From: Pseudoflavonifractor sp. An85
Lineage (GTDB): Bacteria; Bacillota; Clostridia; Oscillospirales; Oscillospiraceae
Length of the DNA: 64,000 bases
Assembly: GCF_002161235.1 (NCBI RefSeq)
Contig: NZ_NFHE01000008.1
Coordinates: 33,555-97,554 of the forward strand
Direction: 5' to 3'
The notes below the pieces were generated by a model. The model had not been told where the DNA came from and did not search any database. It saw only the letters and a program-made list of their open reading frames with translations. Of the stretch, positions 1 through 9,719 are shown one piece after another. The stretch's first letter is position 1. Each line of letters begins with the position of its first letter. The position numbers and the translations under genes are program-made.

Positions 1-132
1 ACCCAAAGAGATTTACTCCGGGTGCGGGTGCCCCAAGGCCAAGGCGGCCTGTATGAGAGCTTGGCTGCCCTGGCGGCGGCTGTGGCGCTGGGTATGCCCC
101 TGGAGCAGGCGGCCCGGAGTCTGGAAGACTAA
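1..132 (+). CDS. C-terminal end of a Mur-ligase-like protein (5' end outside window)
   Basis: The frame is open from the window edge and stops with TAA 15 bases before the mraY ribosome site. The last 43 residues include GLYESLAALAAAVALGMPLE, which resembles the end of the Mur-ligase central domain (usually GxHNxxNALAAxAxA-LG-P-E). Gene order would predict murF here. However, MurF normally continues about 140 residues past this point, and its usual end (KGSRxMxxE) is absent. The fragment may be a divergent or truncated ligase, a frameshifted murF, or another protein. Identity is uncertain. Confidence 0.45.
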   Translation, partial: TQRDLLRVRVPQGQGGLYESLAALAAAVALGMPLEQAARSLED

Positions 133-165
133 GAGATACGAAAGAGCGTGTGGAGGTTTTTGACC

Positions 166-1152
166 ATGATGAGTTTAGCAGCAGCGGCAACGGCATTTCT
201 GGTGTCGGCGGTGGTGGGAAAGTTTCTCATTCCCGTTCTCCGCGCCATGAAGGCGGGACAGTCCATCAAGGAGATCGGTCCCAACTGGCATATGACCAAG
301 CAGGGCACCCCCACCATGGGTGGCATCATGTTTATGGTGGGCATCACGGTGGCAGTCTTGGTGTTCTGTTGGCAGGACATGGCCCGGGGGGACTGGTCGG
401 CCCTCATCGTGCTGGGTCTGGCCCTGGTATACGGGGGCATCGGATTCATTGACGACTTCGCCAAGGTGAAGAAAAAGGAGAACACCGGCCTCACTGCCGG
501 ATGGAAGCTGTTGTTGCAGCTGGCTGTGGCCGTGGCTTTCCTGGCCCTGATGCGCCACCACGGCTACCTGTCTCCCAACTTGTACATTCCCTTTGCCAAC
601 ATTACCATCCCTCTGCCTTGGGCGCTGTATCTGGTGTTTGCCGCCTTTGTCCTGGTGGGGTGTGTCAACTCGGTGAACCTCACCGACGGTCTGGACGGTC
701 TGGCGGGTTCCGTGACCCTGCCTGTGGCCATTTTCTTCTCCCTGCTGGCTGCCTGGTGGGAGAAGGGGAGCGTGGGCGTGTTTGCTGCCGCTCTGGCCGG
801 AGGCATTTTGGGCTTTCTGATTTACAACTTCTATCCCGCCAAGGTGTTCATGGGAGACACCGGATCCCTGTTTTTGGGTGGAGCGGTGTGTGGCATGGCC
901 TTTGCTGTGGATGCCCCTTTGATTCTCGTCCCGGTGGGCATCATCTACATCGCTGAGACCATGAGTGACATCATCCAGGTGGGCTACTTCAAGCTCACCC
1001 ACGGCAAGCGGATTTTCCGCATGGCCCCCCTCCACCATCATCTGGAGCTGGGCGGATGGAGCGAGGTGCGCATTGTGCTCACCTTTGCCGCCATCACTGT
1101 GGCCTTCTGCCTGCTGGCCTTTGCGGGCGTGATGTACCGCTACGGCGTGTAA
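166..1152 (+). CDS. mraY: Phospho-N-acetylmuramoyl-pentapeptide transferase MraY
   Basis: This integral membrane enzyme moves phospho-MurNAc-pentapeptide from UDP to undecaprenyl phosphate, giving lipid I. The 328-residue polytopic protein carries the family motifs GTPTMGGIMF (near residue 48), the Asp-rich stretch GFIDDFAKVKKKENTGL, NSVNLTDGLDGLA, the FMGDTGSL loop and the cytoplasmic loop ending MAPLHHHLELGGW. A GTG at 148 is in frame, but GGAGG at 152-156 sits nine bases before ATG 166, so 166 is the better start. It is followed by ftsW and murG in the usual dcw order. Confidence 0.97.
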   Translation: MMSLAAAATAFLVSAVVGKFLIPVLRAMKAGQSIKEIGPNWHMTKQGTPTMGGIMFMVGITVAVLVFCWQDMARGDWSALIVLGLALVYGGIGFIDDFAKVKKKENTGLTAGWKLLLQLAVAVAFLALMRHHGYLSPNLYIPFANITIPLPWALYLVFAAFVLVGCVNSVNLTDGLDGLAGSVTLPVAIFFSLLAAWWEKGSVGVFAAALAGGILGFLIYNFYPAKVFMGDTGSLFLGGAVCGMAFAVDAPLILVPVGIIYIAETMSDIIQVGYFKLTHGKRIFRMAPLHHHLELGGWSEVRIVLTFAAITVAFCLLAFAGVMYRYGV

Positions 1153-1184
1153 TGCAACCATTTCCCTAGGAAGGAGGCGCACCA

Positions 1185-2411
1185 GTGCGCAAGAAAGCAA
1201 AACGAGATCTGACCATAGAGCAGCAGCTGGCCCGGGGCCCGCTGGATCTGCCCTATTTGGCCCTGGTGCTGCTACTGACCGCCATTGGCCTGATTATGCT
1301 TCTCTCCGCCTCCTACGCTTCGGCCTATTATAACCTGGACCCCAGCGTGGACACCGGCGGAAACCCCTACTACTATTTTATGGGCCAGTTGAAGATGGCC
1401 ATTCCCGGCATTATCATCATGATCCTGGTGTCCAAATTCGATTATCAGCGGTGGCGTCTGCTGTCGGTGCCTGCCATTATAGGCAGTATCTTTTTGCTGC
1501 TGCTGATTTTCACCCCTCTGGGCCGAACCAGTAACGGCGCACGGCGCTGGCTGGACATCGGTTTTTCCTTCCAGCCCTCGGAGCTGGTAAAAGTGGCGGT
1601 GATTTTGTTCTTTGCCGCCCGCCTGTCCAAGCGGAAAGACCAGATCAAAGCTCCTCCCAAGAAGTGGGATCGCCGCACTTTGCGGGGCCGCATGGGGGAG
1701 TTTGCGGAAAACATCGGCTTGTTGGAGCTGGTGCCCTACGGCCTGATCTTGCTGGTGATTCTGTTCCTGCTCTACAAGCAGCCCCATATGTCGGGCATGA
1801 TCCTGGTGTGTTCGGGGGCAGCGGCGGTGCTGTTTGCCTCAGGCATCCGTCTGTACTGGTTTGTGGGCGGCGGCAGCCTGGTGGCGGCGGCTCTGGTGTT
1901 CTTGATTACCCAGACCGAGTACATGACAGCCCGTATTCAGTCCTGGCTGGACCCCCTCAGCGACTTGCAGGGAGACGGCTATCAGCTGTGGCAGTCCCAG
2001 ATTGCCATCGGTTCCGGTGGCCTGCTGGGGCTAGGGCTGGGCAACAGCCGCCAGAAGTACATGTTCCTTCCTGAAGAGCACAACGACTTTGTGTTTGCCA
2101 TTGTGTGTGAGGAACTGGGCCTCATTGGCGCCTGCCTCATCATCGTGCTCTTTGCTCTGCTCATCATCCGGGGCTACTGGCTGGCGCTCCACGCCCGGGA
2201 CCGCTTCGGCAGTCTGCTCATTGTGGGCATCAACACCCAGCTGGCCGCCCAGGTCATTTTGAACATCGGCGTGGTCACCGGCGCTCTGCCCACCACCGGC
2301 ATTTCGCTGCCCTTCTTCAGCTACGGCGGCACGGCCTTGGTGGTGCAGCTGGCGGAAGTGGGCATCATATTAGCGGTGTCCAGGCAAATTGTAGCGCCAA
2401 AAGCAGAGTAG
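1185..2411 (+). CDS. ftsW: FtsW/SpoVE-type SEDS glycosyltransferase
   Basis: This SEDS-family membrane protein would polymerise lipid II glycan at the septum with a partner class B PBP. The 408 residues form about ten membrane spans. Family features include GARRWLDIGFSFQPSELVK, KQPHMSGMIL, the extracytoplasmic loop with FLPEEHNDFVFAIVCEELG, and the C-terminal TTGISLPFFSYGGTALV. The start is GTG 1185, fixed by AAGGAGG at 1171-1177. Its stop overlaps the murG ribosome site. Position between mraY and murG favours the division role, although SpoVE-type sporulation paralogs look the same. Confidence 0.95.
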   Translation: MRKKAKRDLTIEQQLARGPLDLPYLALVLLLTAIGLIMLLSASYASAYYNLDPSVDTGGNPYYYFMGQLKMAIPGIIIMILVSKFDYQRWRLLSVPAIIGSIFLLLLIFTPLGRTSNGARRWLDIGFSFQPSELVKVAVILFFAARLSKRKDQIKAPPKKWDRRTLRGRMGEFAENIGLLELVPYGLILLVILFLLYKQPHMSGMILVCSGAAAVLFASGIRLYWFVGGGSLVAAALVFLITQTEYMTARIQSWLDPLSDLQGDGYQLWQSQIAIGSGGLLGLGLGNSRQKYMFLPEEHNDFVFAIVCEELGLIGACLIIVLFALLIIRGYWLALHARDRFGSLLIVGINTQLAAQVILNIGVVTGALPTTGISLPFFSYGGTALVVQLAEVGIILAVSRQIVAPKAE

Positions 2412-2421
2412 GAGGAGCGGC

Positions 2422-3531
2422 ATGAAGGTACTGTTTACCTGTGGGGGCACGGCAGGGCACGTCAATCCCGCCCTGGCCGTAGCCCAAACCTTTGAAAAAT
2501 ATCACCCGGGCTGTCAGATTCTCTTCGTGGGTGCGGAGAAGGGAATGGAGAAACGCCTGGTGGAACAGGCGGGCTATCCCATCCGCTGTGTGAAGGTGTC
2601 CACCTTTGAGCGGCAGCTGAGTTGGAAGGTCATCCGCCACAACTTCAAAAGCGTGTTTAAGGTTCCAGTGGGCCAGTGGCAGGCATCCCGGATTCTCCGC
2701 CAGTTCAAGCCCGATCTGGTGGTGGGCACCGGGGGCTATGCCTCTTTCCCAGCTGTGCGGGAGGCCACCCGCATGGGCATTCCCACCGCCATCCACGAGT
2801 CCAACGCCTTTCCGGGCCTCACTACAAGGGTGCTGGCCAAACGGGTGGATTTGGTGATGGTGGGATTCCCGGAGGCGGCGGAGTACTATACCAATGCCAA
2901 GCAAGTGGCGGTGACAGGCACCCCGGTGCGGGGCGCCTTTTTCCGCCTGGACCGGGAAGAGGCCCGGCGGGAGTTGAGAATTACCGACGACAAGCCCTTG
3001 GTGGTGTCCTTCTGGGGCTCCCAGGGAGCCCGGGACATGAATCTCATGACCGAGGACTTTGTGCAGCAGTGGGTGGAGGGAGGCCGACCCTTCCACTACA
3101 TCCACAGCGCTGGACGAGACTACCAGGCCATGAGCGAGCATTTGAAAAACCGTGGGGTGTCGGTGACAGACCAAGAGGTGCGCCCCTACATTGACAACAT
3201 GCCCACGGTGATGGCCGCCGCCGATCTGGTGATTTGTCGGGCGGGAGCTTCCACCCTGGGAGAACTCACCGCCATGGGCAAACCGGCGGTGTTGGTGCCG
3301 TCCCCCTATGTGGCGGCCAACCACCAGTTCAAAAACGCCAAGGTTCTGGCGGACCGTGGCGCGGCGGAACTGGTGGAGGAGAAGACCTGCACCGGCCACA
3401 GCCTGTACGACACAGCTGTGGAGTTGCTGTCCAACGGCCAGAAGCGCCGGGAGATGAGTCGGGCCATGAAAGAACTGGCTACGCCCCGGGCGGCTGAGGA
3501 CATTTATCAGGCCCTCATGAAGCTGCTTTAA
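2422..3531 (+). CDS. murG: UDP-GlcNAc:lipid I N-acetylglucosamine transferase MurG
   Basis: A GT28 enzyme of 369 residues that adds GlcNAc to lipid I at the inner membrane face, making lipid II. The N-terminal glycine-rich loop is TCGGTAGHVNPALA. GTGGYASFPAV and IHESNAFPG follow, and the UDP-GlcNAc site region reads ICRAGASTLGELTAMGKPA followed by PSPYVAANHQ. Length and motif order are normal. The Shine-Dalgarno GGAGGAG (2411-2417) overlaps the ftsW stop codon, which suggests translational coupling. Confidence 0.97.
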   Translation: MKVLFTCGGTAGHVNPALAVAQTFEKYHPGCQILFVGAEKGMEKRLVEQAGYPIRCVKVSTFERQLSWKVIRHNFKSVFKVPVGQWQASRILRQFKPDLVVGTGGYASFPAVREATRMGIPTAIHESNAFPGLTTRVLAKRVDLVMVGFPEAAEYYTNAKQVAVTGTPVRGAFFRLDREEARRELRITDDKPLVVSFWGSQGARDMNLMTEDFVQQWVEGGRPFHYIHSAGRDYQAMSEHLKNRGVSVTDQEVRPYIDNMPTVMAAADLVICRAGASTLGELTAMGKPAVLVPSPYVAANHQFKNAKVLADRGAAELVEEKTCTGHSLYDTAVELLSNGQKRREMSRAMKELATPRAAEDIYQALMKLL

Positions 3532-3540
3532 CCGAAATAC

Positions 3541-3581
3541 CCTCCCTTTCATAGAATGTTCCAAGGTAATAGAAAGGGAGG
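3541..3581 (+). promoter_or_regulatory. Inverted repeat covering the murA ribosome-binding site
   Basis: CCTCCCTTTC at 3541-3550 is the exact reverse complement of GAAAGGGAGG at 3572-3581, a perfect 10-bp pair around a 21-base loop. The right arm contains the murA Shine-Dalgarno sequence, eight bases before ATG 3589. When folded, the mRNA would hide its own ribosome site. No U-tract follows, so it is not a terminator. Its function as a translational control is inferred. Confidence 0.6.
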
Positions 3582-3588
3582 CGTTTGC

Positions 3589-4842
3589 ATGAGCGTCATG
3601 TACATAGAAGGTGGTGTACCTCTGGAAGGAACCTGGCGGGTGCAGGGGGCGAAAAACAGCGTGCTGCCCATTCTGGCCGGATGCCTTCTGACCCGGGAGC
3701 CGGTGCGCATTTCCAACTGTCCTCGCCTGTCCGATGTGGATGCGGCGGTGGACATTCTCCACCACTTGGGGGCAAGCTGCTCCTGGGAGGGAGAGAAGCT
3801 GGTGGTGGACGCCCGGGGGGCTTGTGAGACCAGCATTGACCAGGGGCAGATGCGTGCCATGCGCTCCTCCATTATGTTTTTGGGCCCCCTGGTGGCCCGG
3901 ATGGGGGAGGCCCGGGTGAGCTATCCTGGCGGGTGTGAATTGGGGCCACGGCCTATAGATCTGCACCTGGAGGCCCTGTCCACCTTGGGGTGTCAGGTGC
4001 AGGAGCAGGAGGGGGAGATCCTCTGCCGGGGCAGGCCCCGGGGTGGGGTGATCCACTTTCCCTTTCCCAGTGTAGGAGCCACGGAAAACGCCATGTTGTG
4101 CGGAGTGGGTGCCGACGGAGACACCACCATCGTCAATGCGGCCCGGGAGCCGGAAATTGTCCAGCTCCAGCAGTTCCTCAACGCCCTGGGTGCCAAGGTC
4201 ACGGGGGCTGGGGGGAGTGTCATCACCATTCAGGGTGGGCACACCCTCCACGGGGGTGAGGTGTCCGTTCTAGGCGACCGCATTGTGGCGGCCACCCTTC
4301 TGGCCGCAGTGGCGGCCGCCGGCGGAGAAGTGCGGGTGGAAGGGGTGGACTGGCGGCATCTGTCCACGGTGCTCCAGCTGTTGGAACAGGGCGGGTGCCG
4401 GGTGCGCAGTGGGGTGGATTCCGTTTGGCTGCGCCGGGACCGATACGTGCCGCTGCGAGGCGGAGGCTGTATTACCACAGCCCCTTATCCCGGATTTCCC
4501 ACCGATGCCCAGGCGCCGGTGATGGCGGCGTTTGCCACCGCCCGGGGCACCACGATTTTTCAAGAGACCATGTTTTCCCGCCGCTTTGGCCATGTGGTTG
4601 GTCTGCGGGAGATGGGAGCCGATATCTCCATCCGAGACCAAGCGGCCTGGGTGCGGGGGGTGCCACGGCTTCACGGAGCCCGGGTCACTGCCACCGATTT
4701 GCGGGGTGGAGGCGCCTTGGCGGTGGCGGCTTTGGGGGCCCAGGGCCAGACGATACTGGACGGCCTGGAGCACATCGACCGAGGCTATCAGGACATGGAG
4801 AAGATGTTTGGGCACTTGGGTGCCAAGATGATACGCAGATAA
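3589..4842 (+). CDS. murA: UDP-N-acetylglucosamine 1-carboxyvinyltransferase MurA
   Basis: This enzyme transfers enolpyruvate from PEP to UDP-GlcNAc, the first committed cytoplasmic step of peptidoglycan synthesis. The 417 residues show GAKNSVLPILAG near residue 20 and the catalytic loop YPGGCELGPRPIDLHL with Cys116. That Cys is the residue attacked by fosfomycin in this family. An upstream in-frame ATG at 3556 was rejected because GGGAGG (3577-3581) fits ATG 3589. The mRNA start region is inside an inverted repeat (see 3541-3581). It lies in the dcw cluster between murG and divIB. Confidence 0.96.
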   Translation: MSVMYIEGGVPLEGTWRVQGAKNSVLPILAGCLLTREPVRISNCPRLSDVDAAVDILHHLGASCSWEGEKLVVDARGACETSIDQGQMRAMRSSIMFLGPLVARMGEARVSYPGGCELGPRPIDLHLEALSTLGCQVQEQEGEILCRGRPRGGVIHFPFPSVGATENAMLCGVGADGDTTIVNAAREPEIVQLQQFLNALGAKVTGAGGSVITIQGGHTLHGGEVSVLGDRIVAATLLAAVAAAGGEVRVEGVDWRHLSTVLQLLEQGGCRVRSGVDSVWLRRDRYVPLRGGGCITTAPYPGFPTDAQAPVMAAFATARGTTIFQETMFSRRFGHVVGLREMGADISIRDQAAWVRGVPRLHGARVTATDLRGGGALAVAALGAQGQTILDGLEHIDRGYQDMEKMFGHLGAKMIRR

Positions 4843-4864
4843 TTTTACCAAAGAGGTGATTGGC

Positions 4865-5635
4865 ATGGCGCGTGAGCGGAAACATCCGCCCCGAAGAAAG
4901 CGGCGGGGTCGGTTTCGATGGATCTATAAATTGATCTCCCTGGTGGCGGTGGTAGCGGCCTTGGTCACCGCGTGCGTCATATTTTTTCGGGTCAATGGCA
5001 TCCACGTGGTGGGAAATTCTCACTACACGGCCCAGGATATCATTGCCGCCTCAGGCCTTGAGACCGGCGACAACCTGGTGACTATGTGGGAGCCGAGCAT
5101 CAACCAGCGCATTTGCGCCCAACTGCCCTACGTGCAGCGGGTGGTGCTCCGGCGCGCATTGCCCGATCAAGTCACCTTGATGGTGGTGGAGCGCACGGTG
5201 GCGGCCACCATTCAGGGGGATGGCAGCTCGTGGCTGTTGTCTGGAGATGGCTATCTCCTGGAGACCACATCCCAGGTTCAGGGCCTGGAAGTGACAGGCT
5301 TGCAGGCCACAAGCCCCAAAGCGGGACAGGAGCTGCAGGTGGAGGAGAGCAGCCAGTCCAAAGCTCGCGCTCTGACCCGTCTGATCTCTGCTTTGGAAGA
5401 GGCGGAGAAGCTGGGTGAGTGCACCAAGGTGGACTGTTCGGCGGCGTCCTCTCTGGCGGTGACCTACGGCCAGCATCAGTTGAAATTTCCTCTCTACGGA
5501 GACTACCCCTATATGCTCCAGCTGTTCCAAGCTGCCTTGGACAGCGGAAAGGTGCCAGAGGGAGAAGCGCTGATTTTTGACTTCACGGTGGCAGACCGGG
5601 AGGTCTATGTCCAGCGGCCTAAGGCCACATCTTGA
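4865..5635 (+). CDS. divIB: Cell-division protein DivIB/FtsQ
   Basis: A bitopic division protein of 256 residues. It has a short very basic cytoplasmic head (RKHPPRRKRRGR), one membrane span around residues 22-44, then a POTRA-type domain starting FRVNGIHVVGNSHYTAQDI with the typical sequence GDNLV. The C-terminal part matches the FtsQ/DivIB beta domain in size. It would help assemble the septal FtsBL/FtsWI complex. Start ATG 4865 is chosen over GTG 4856 because AAGAGGTG (4851-4858) then has six-base spacing. A strong terminator follows directly, closing the murein operon before ftsZ. Confidence 0.88.
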   Translation: MARERKHPPRRKRRGRFRWIYKLISLVAVVAALVTACVIFFRVNGIHVVGNSHYTAQDIIAASGLETGDNLVTMWEPSINQRICAQLPYVQRVVLRRALPDQVTLMVVERTVAATIQGDGSSWLLSGDGYLLETTSQVQGLEVTGLQATSPKAGQELQVEESSQSKARALTRLISALEEAEKLGECTKVDCSAASSLAVTYGQHQLKFPLYGDYPYMLQLFQAALDSGKVPEGEALIFDFTVADREVYVQRPKATS

Positions 5636-5641
5636 ATGTTC

Positions 5642-5690
5642 AACCCCCTCCTTTGTGCTGGAAACGGCACAAAGGAGGGGGTTTGTTGCC
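5642..5690 (+). terminator. Intrinsic terminator after divIB
   Basis: A 17-bp perfect stem (5642-5658 with 5667-5683) with an eight-base loop, GC-rich at the base and followed by GTTTGTTG. It ends the mraY-divIB transcript and separates it from ftsZ. Confidence 0.85.
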
Positions 5691-5757
5691 TAAGACCCTG
5701 TGCTGAAATTGCCAAAATCCTTCGACAAAATTCTCTAAAAAAACTTTCATTTCACTA

Positions 5758-5786
5758 TTGACCACTTGGTAAAAAGAAGCTAAAAT
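5758..5786 (+). promoter_or_regulatory. SigA-type promoter of ftsZ
   Basis: TTGACC at 5758-5763, a 17-base spacer and TAAAAT at 5781-5786, in an AT-rich stretch about 70 bases before the ftsZ start. It is the only good match between the divIB terminator and ftsZ, so ftsZ has its own promoter. Confidence 0.8.
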
Positions 5787-5858
5787 AAAATATGATTTGT
5801 AGTTTGGAACATTGCAGGCATTTACAGAAACTGTTTTGATAATAGGAGGGTCATATTT

Positions 5859-6914
5859 ATGGCTTTTGTCATGGATTCTGCGGTAAAAAGTGATGACACC
5901 TTGAAGGTGATTGGCGTTGGCGGCGGCGGCTGCAACGTGGTCAACCGCATGGTGCGTGTGGGAATGCAGGGTGTGGAGTTCATTGCGGTGAACACCGACC
6001 GTCAGTGTCTGGCCTCTTCCGAGGCCACCCAGAAGCTGCCCATCGGTGAGAAGCTCACCGCTGGCAAGGGCGCTGGTGCCAACCCCGAGGTGGGCCGTGA
6101 GTCTGCCAAGGAGAGCAAGGATCAGATTTCCGCTTTGCTGGACAACACCGACATGGTGTTCGTCACTGCCGGTATGGGCGGCGGCACCGGTACCGGCGCT
6201 GCTCCCGTGGTGGCTGAGATCGCCAAGTCCCGGGGTATCCTCACGGTGGGCGTGGTCACCAAGCCCTTTAGCTTTGAGGGCCGTCGCCGCATGGATCAGG
6301 CCATGAAGGGCATCGAGGAACTGCAGTCCAAGGTGGACTCTCTGGTTATCATCCCCAACGACCGTCTCCAGTATGCCACCGACGAGAAGATCACCTTTGC
6401 CAATGCCTTCGCCATTGCCGACGACGTGCTGCGTCAGGCTGTGCAGTCCATCTCTGACCTGATTACCACCACTGGTCTCATTAACCTGGACTTTGCCGAC
6501 GTCACCGCCGTTATGAAGGATGCCGGTCTGGCTCACATGGGTGTGGGCCGTGCCGCTGGTAAGAACCGTGCCGAGGAGGCCACCCGTCTGGCCATCAACA
6601 GCCCCCTGCTGGAGACTTCCATCCAGGGCGCCAAGGGCATCATCGTCAACATCACCGGCCCCATGGACATCGGTCTGGACGAGGTGGAAGTGGCTGCCGA
6701 GATGGTCAAGGACGTGGCTGATCCCGACGCTCTGTTCATGATGGGTGCCGCCTTCGACGACTCCCTGCAGGATGAGATCCGTGTCACCGTCATTGCCACC
6801 GGCTTTGGCGGCGTGAGCAACCCCACTCCCGGCCAGGAGAAGGGTGAGGAAGTGGCAGCTGAGAAGGAGAAGGATCCCTTCGACGACATCTTCAACATCT
6901 TCCACAACAAGTAA
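5859..6914 (+). CDS. ftsZ: Cell-division GTPase FtsZ
   Basis: The tubulin-like GTPase that polymerises into the Z ring. The 351 residues contain [14 protein letters not shown] near the N-terminus, the tubulin signature [12 protein letters not shown] near residue 105 and [11 protein letters not shown]. The C-terminus [10 protein letters not shown] is unusually acidic and short, and it is less standard than the usual FtsA/SepF-binding peptide. AGGAGGG at 5844-5850 sets the start. Codons are strongly biased to C- or G-ending forms, as in highly expressed genes here. No ftsA is present next to it, which is common in Clostridia. Confidence 0.97.
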   Translation: MAFVMDSAVKSDDTLKVIGVGGGGCNVVNRMVRVGMQGVEFIAVNTDRQCLASSEATQKLPIGEKLTAGKGAGANPEVGRESAKESKDQISALLDNTDMVFVTAGMGGGTGTGAAPVVAEIAKSRGILTVGVVTKPFSFEGRRRMDQAMKGIEELQSKVDSLVIIPNDRLQYATDEKITFANAFAIADDVLRQAVQSISDLITTTGLINLDFADVTAVMKDAGLAHMGVGRAAGKNRAEEATRLAINSPLLETSIQGAKGIIVNITGPMDIGLDEVEVAAEMVKDVADPDALFMMGAAFDDSLQDEIRVTVIATGFGGVSNPTPGQEKGEEVAAEKEKDPFDDIFNIFHNK

Positions 6915-6925
6915 TTAGCTTTCTA

Positions 6926-6958
6926 TCGTGCCGCTGCTTTGCAGCGGCACGAATGTTA
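6926..6958 (+). terminator. Hairpin terminator after ftsZ
   Basis: A perfect 12-bp GC-rich stem (6926-6937 with 6941-6952) with loop TTT, followed by a weak T-containing run ATGTTATA. It lies just after the ftsZ stop and just before the gluQ ribosome site, so read-through into gluQ is possible. Confidence 0.6.
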
Positions 6959-6972
6959 TAGGGGGAATATCC

Positions 6973-7895
6973 ATGACGGTACGGGGGCGGTTTGCGCCCA
7001 GTCCCAGCGGGCGGATGCACCTGGGCAATGTGCTGGCGGCGCTGCTGGCCTGGTTGGATGTGCGCAGCCAGGGGGGCGTGATGGTGCTGCGCATCGAGGA
7101 CTTGGACCCGCAGCGCTGCTCCCTGGACAAGGCGGCCCAACTGGTGGACGACCTGCAATGGCTGGGCCTGGACTGGGACGAGGGGGGATTGGAGCCGGAG
7201 TACTGCCAGTCCCGTCGCTCCCACCATTATGAGGAAGCCTTCCGCCGTTTGGAGAGCCTGGGGCTTATCTATCCCTGCTATTGTACCCGGGCGGAGCGTC
7301 TGGCCGCCTCTGCGCCCCACGCCTCGGATGGGGCGGTGGTGTACACGGGCCGCTGCGCCCACCTGACGGGGGAGCAGCGGCAGGAGTTGGAGGCACAGGG
7401 CAGACACCCAGCTTTCCGGGTGCGGGTACCTCGAGAGAGTGTCACCATAGAGGATGGACATATGGGCCCCTATACCCAGCGGCTGAACACCGATTGCGGG
7501 GACTTTATTGTCCGCCGTTCCGACGGGGTGTGGGCCTATCAGCTGGCAGTGGTGGTGGATGACGCCCTCATGGGGGTCAACCATGTGGTGCGAGGGTGCG
7601 ATCTGCTCTCCTCGTCTCCCGCCCAGGCGTGGCTCCACCGCACCCTGGGTTTTGAGCCGCCCCAGTTCTACCATCTGCCTTTGCTGGTGGACCAGCAAGG
7701 TCGGCGCCTATCCAAGCGTGACCGGGACCTGGATCTGGGAGTCTTGCGGGCCAAATACACCTCCCAAGAGGTAGTGGGCTGGCTGGGGTGGCTGGCAGGA
7801 CTGCAAAAGGAGCCGAAAAGTGCCACACCGGAACAGCTGATTTCCCGGTTCCAATGGTCAAAAGTACCGAAAAAACCCGTTGTTTTCGGTTCAAC

Positions 7896-7899
<4 letters not shown>
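6973..7899 (+). CDS. gluQ: Glutamyl-Q tRNA(Asp) synthetase-like protein
   Basis: A 308-residue truncated relative of glutamyl-tRNA synthetase without the anticodon-binding domain. That is the size and form of GluQ-RS, which attaches glutamate to queuosine in tRNA(Asp). The class I signature is PSPSGRMHLGN and the second is RRLSKRDRDLDLG. A putative zinc site is formed by CYCTRAE and, after about 20 residues, YTGRC. ATG 6973 is preceded by AGGGGG; an in-frame ATG at 6928 lies inside the preceding hairpin and was rejected. A glutamyl-tRNA synthetase fragment is the alternative. The guaB promoter overlaps its 3' end. Confidence 0.85.
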
Positions 7900-9433
<1,534 letters not shown>

Positions 9434-9438
9434 TTACT

Positions 9439-9623
9439 TCTCGAAAATGCAAGCATTTTCTCGAGGGGATGCAGCCCGCTGCATGCATAATCGGGTCAAA
9501 GGGCGACCCGATTCCACACTGGCGGGCTGAGATGTGTTTTTTCCGATGCGCATGTCCCCGGAAAAAACGTCATTCCAATTTATTTTCCCGTCCCTGGGCG
9601 GGAAAACTCTGCCGAGGGCTTTT
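9439..9623 (+). ncRNA. Dispersed structured element, copy A
   Basis: One of three related intergenic copies. In order it shows a 5' hairpin (GAAAATGC/GCATTTTC, about 9443-9460), the linker GAGGGGATGCAG, and stem P2 CAGCCCGC/GCGGGCTG (9472-9479 with 9522-9529) enclosing an inner hairpin ATCGGGTC/GACCCGAT. The joint GAGATGT follows. Stem P3 is GTTTTTTCCG/CGGAAAAAAC (9536-9545 with 9559-9568), capped by the conserved loop ATGCGCATGTCCC. Stem P4 is TTTTCCCG/CGGGAAAA (9583-9590 with 9599-9606), and the 3' tail is CTCTGCCGAGGGCTTTT. The function is unknown. It lies after guaB and before that operon's terminator. Confidence 0.7.
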
Positions 9624-9634
9624 AGAGCGTCTGA

Positions 9635-9671
9635 ATCTGCCACAGAGTTTCACTCTGTGGCAGATTTTTTG
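9635..9671 (+). terminator. Intrinsic terminator after element copy A
   Basis: A 13-bp perfect stem (9635-9647 with 9653-9665), loop TTTCA and a six-T tract. It would end guaB transcripts that read through copy A, placing copy A inside the guaB mRNA 3' region. Confidence 0.85.
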
Positions 9672-9673
9672 TG

Positions 9674-9702
9674 TTGCTTTTCGGGGGAAAAGCCCATATA
9701 AT
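9674..9702 (+). promoter_or_regulatory. SigA-type promoter of the lysozyme gene
   Basis: TTGCTT at 9674-9679, a 17-base spacer and TATAAT at 9697-9702. The predicted transcript start is only about 2-3 bases before the AAGGAGG ribosome site, so the leader is very short. Confidence 0.75.
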
Positions 9703-9719
9703 GTGGGAAAAAGGAGGGA

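Noticed and set aside
2365..4251. A long minus-strand open frame across murG and murA (and similar long frames opposite guaB, pflB, ftsZ and the hydrogenase genes)
   Set aside because: All lie opposite well-supported genes and show the same GC-bias shadow composition.
9439..9623. Reading the dispersed element as an ordinary terminator or a REP sequence
   Set aside because: It has four or more helices, long conserved loops and linkers, and separate genuine terminators next to copies A and C.
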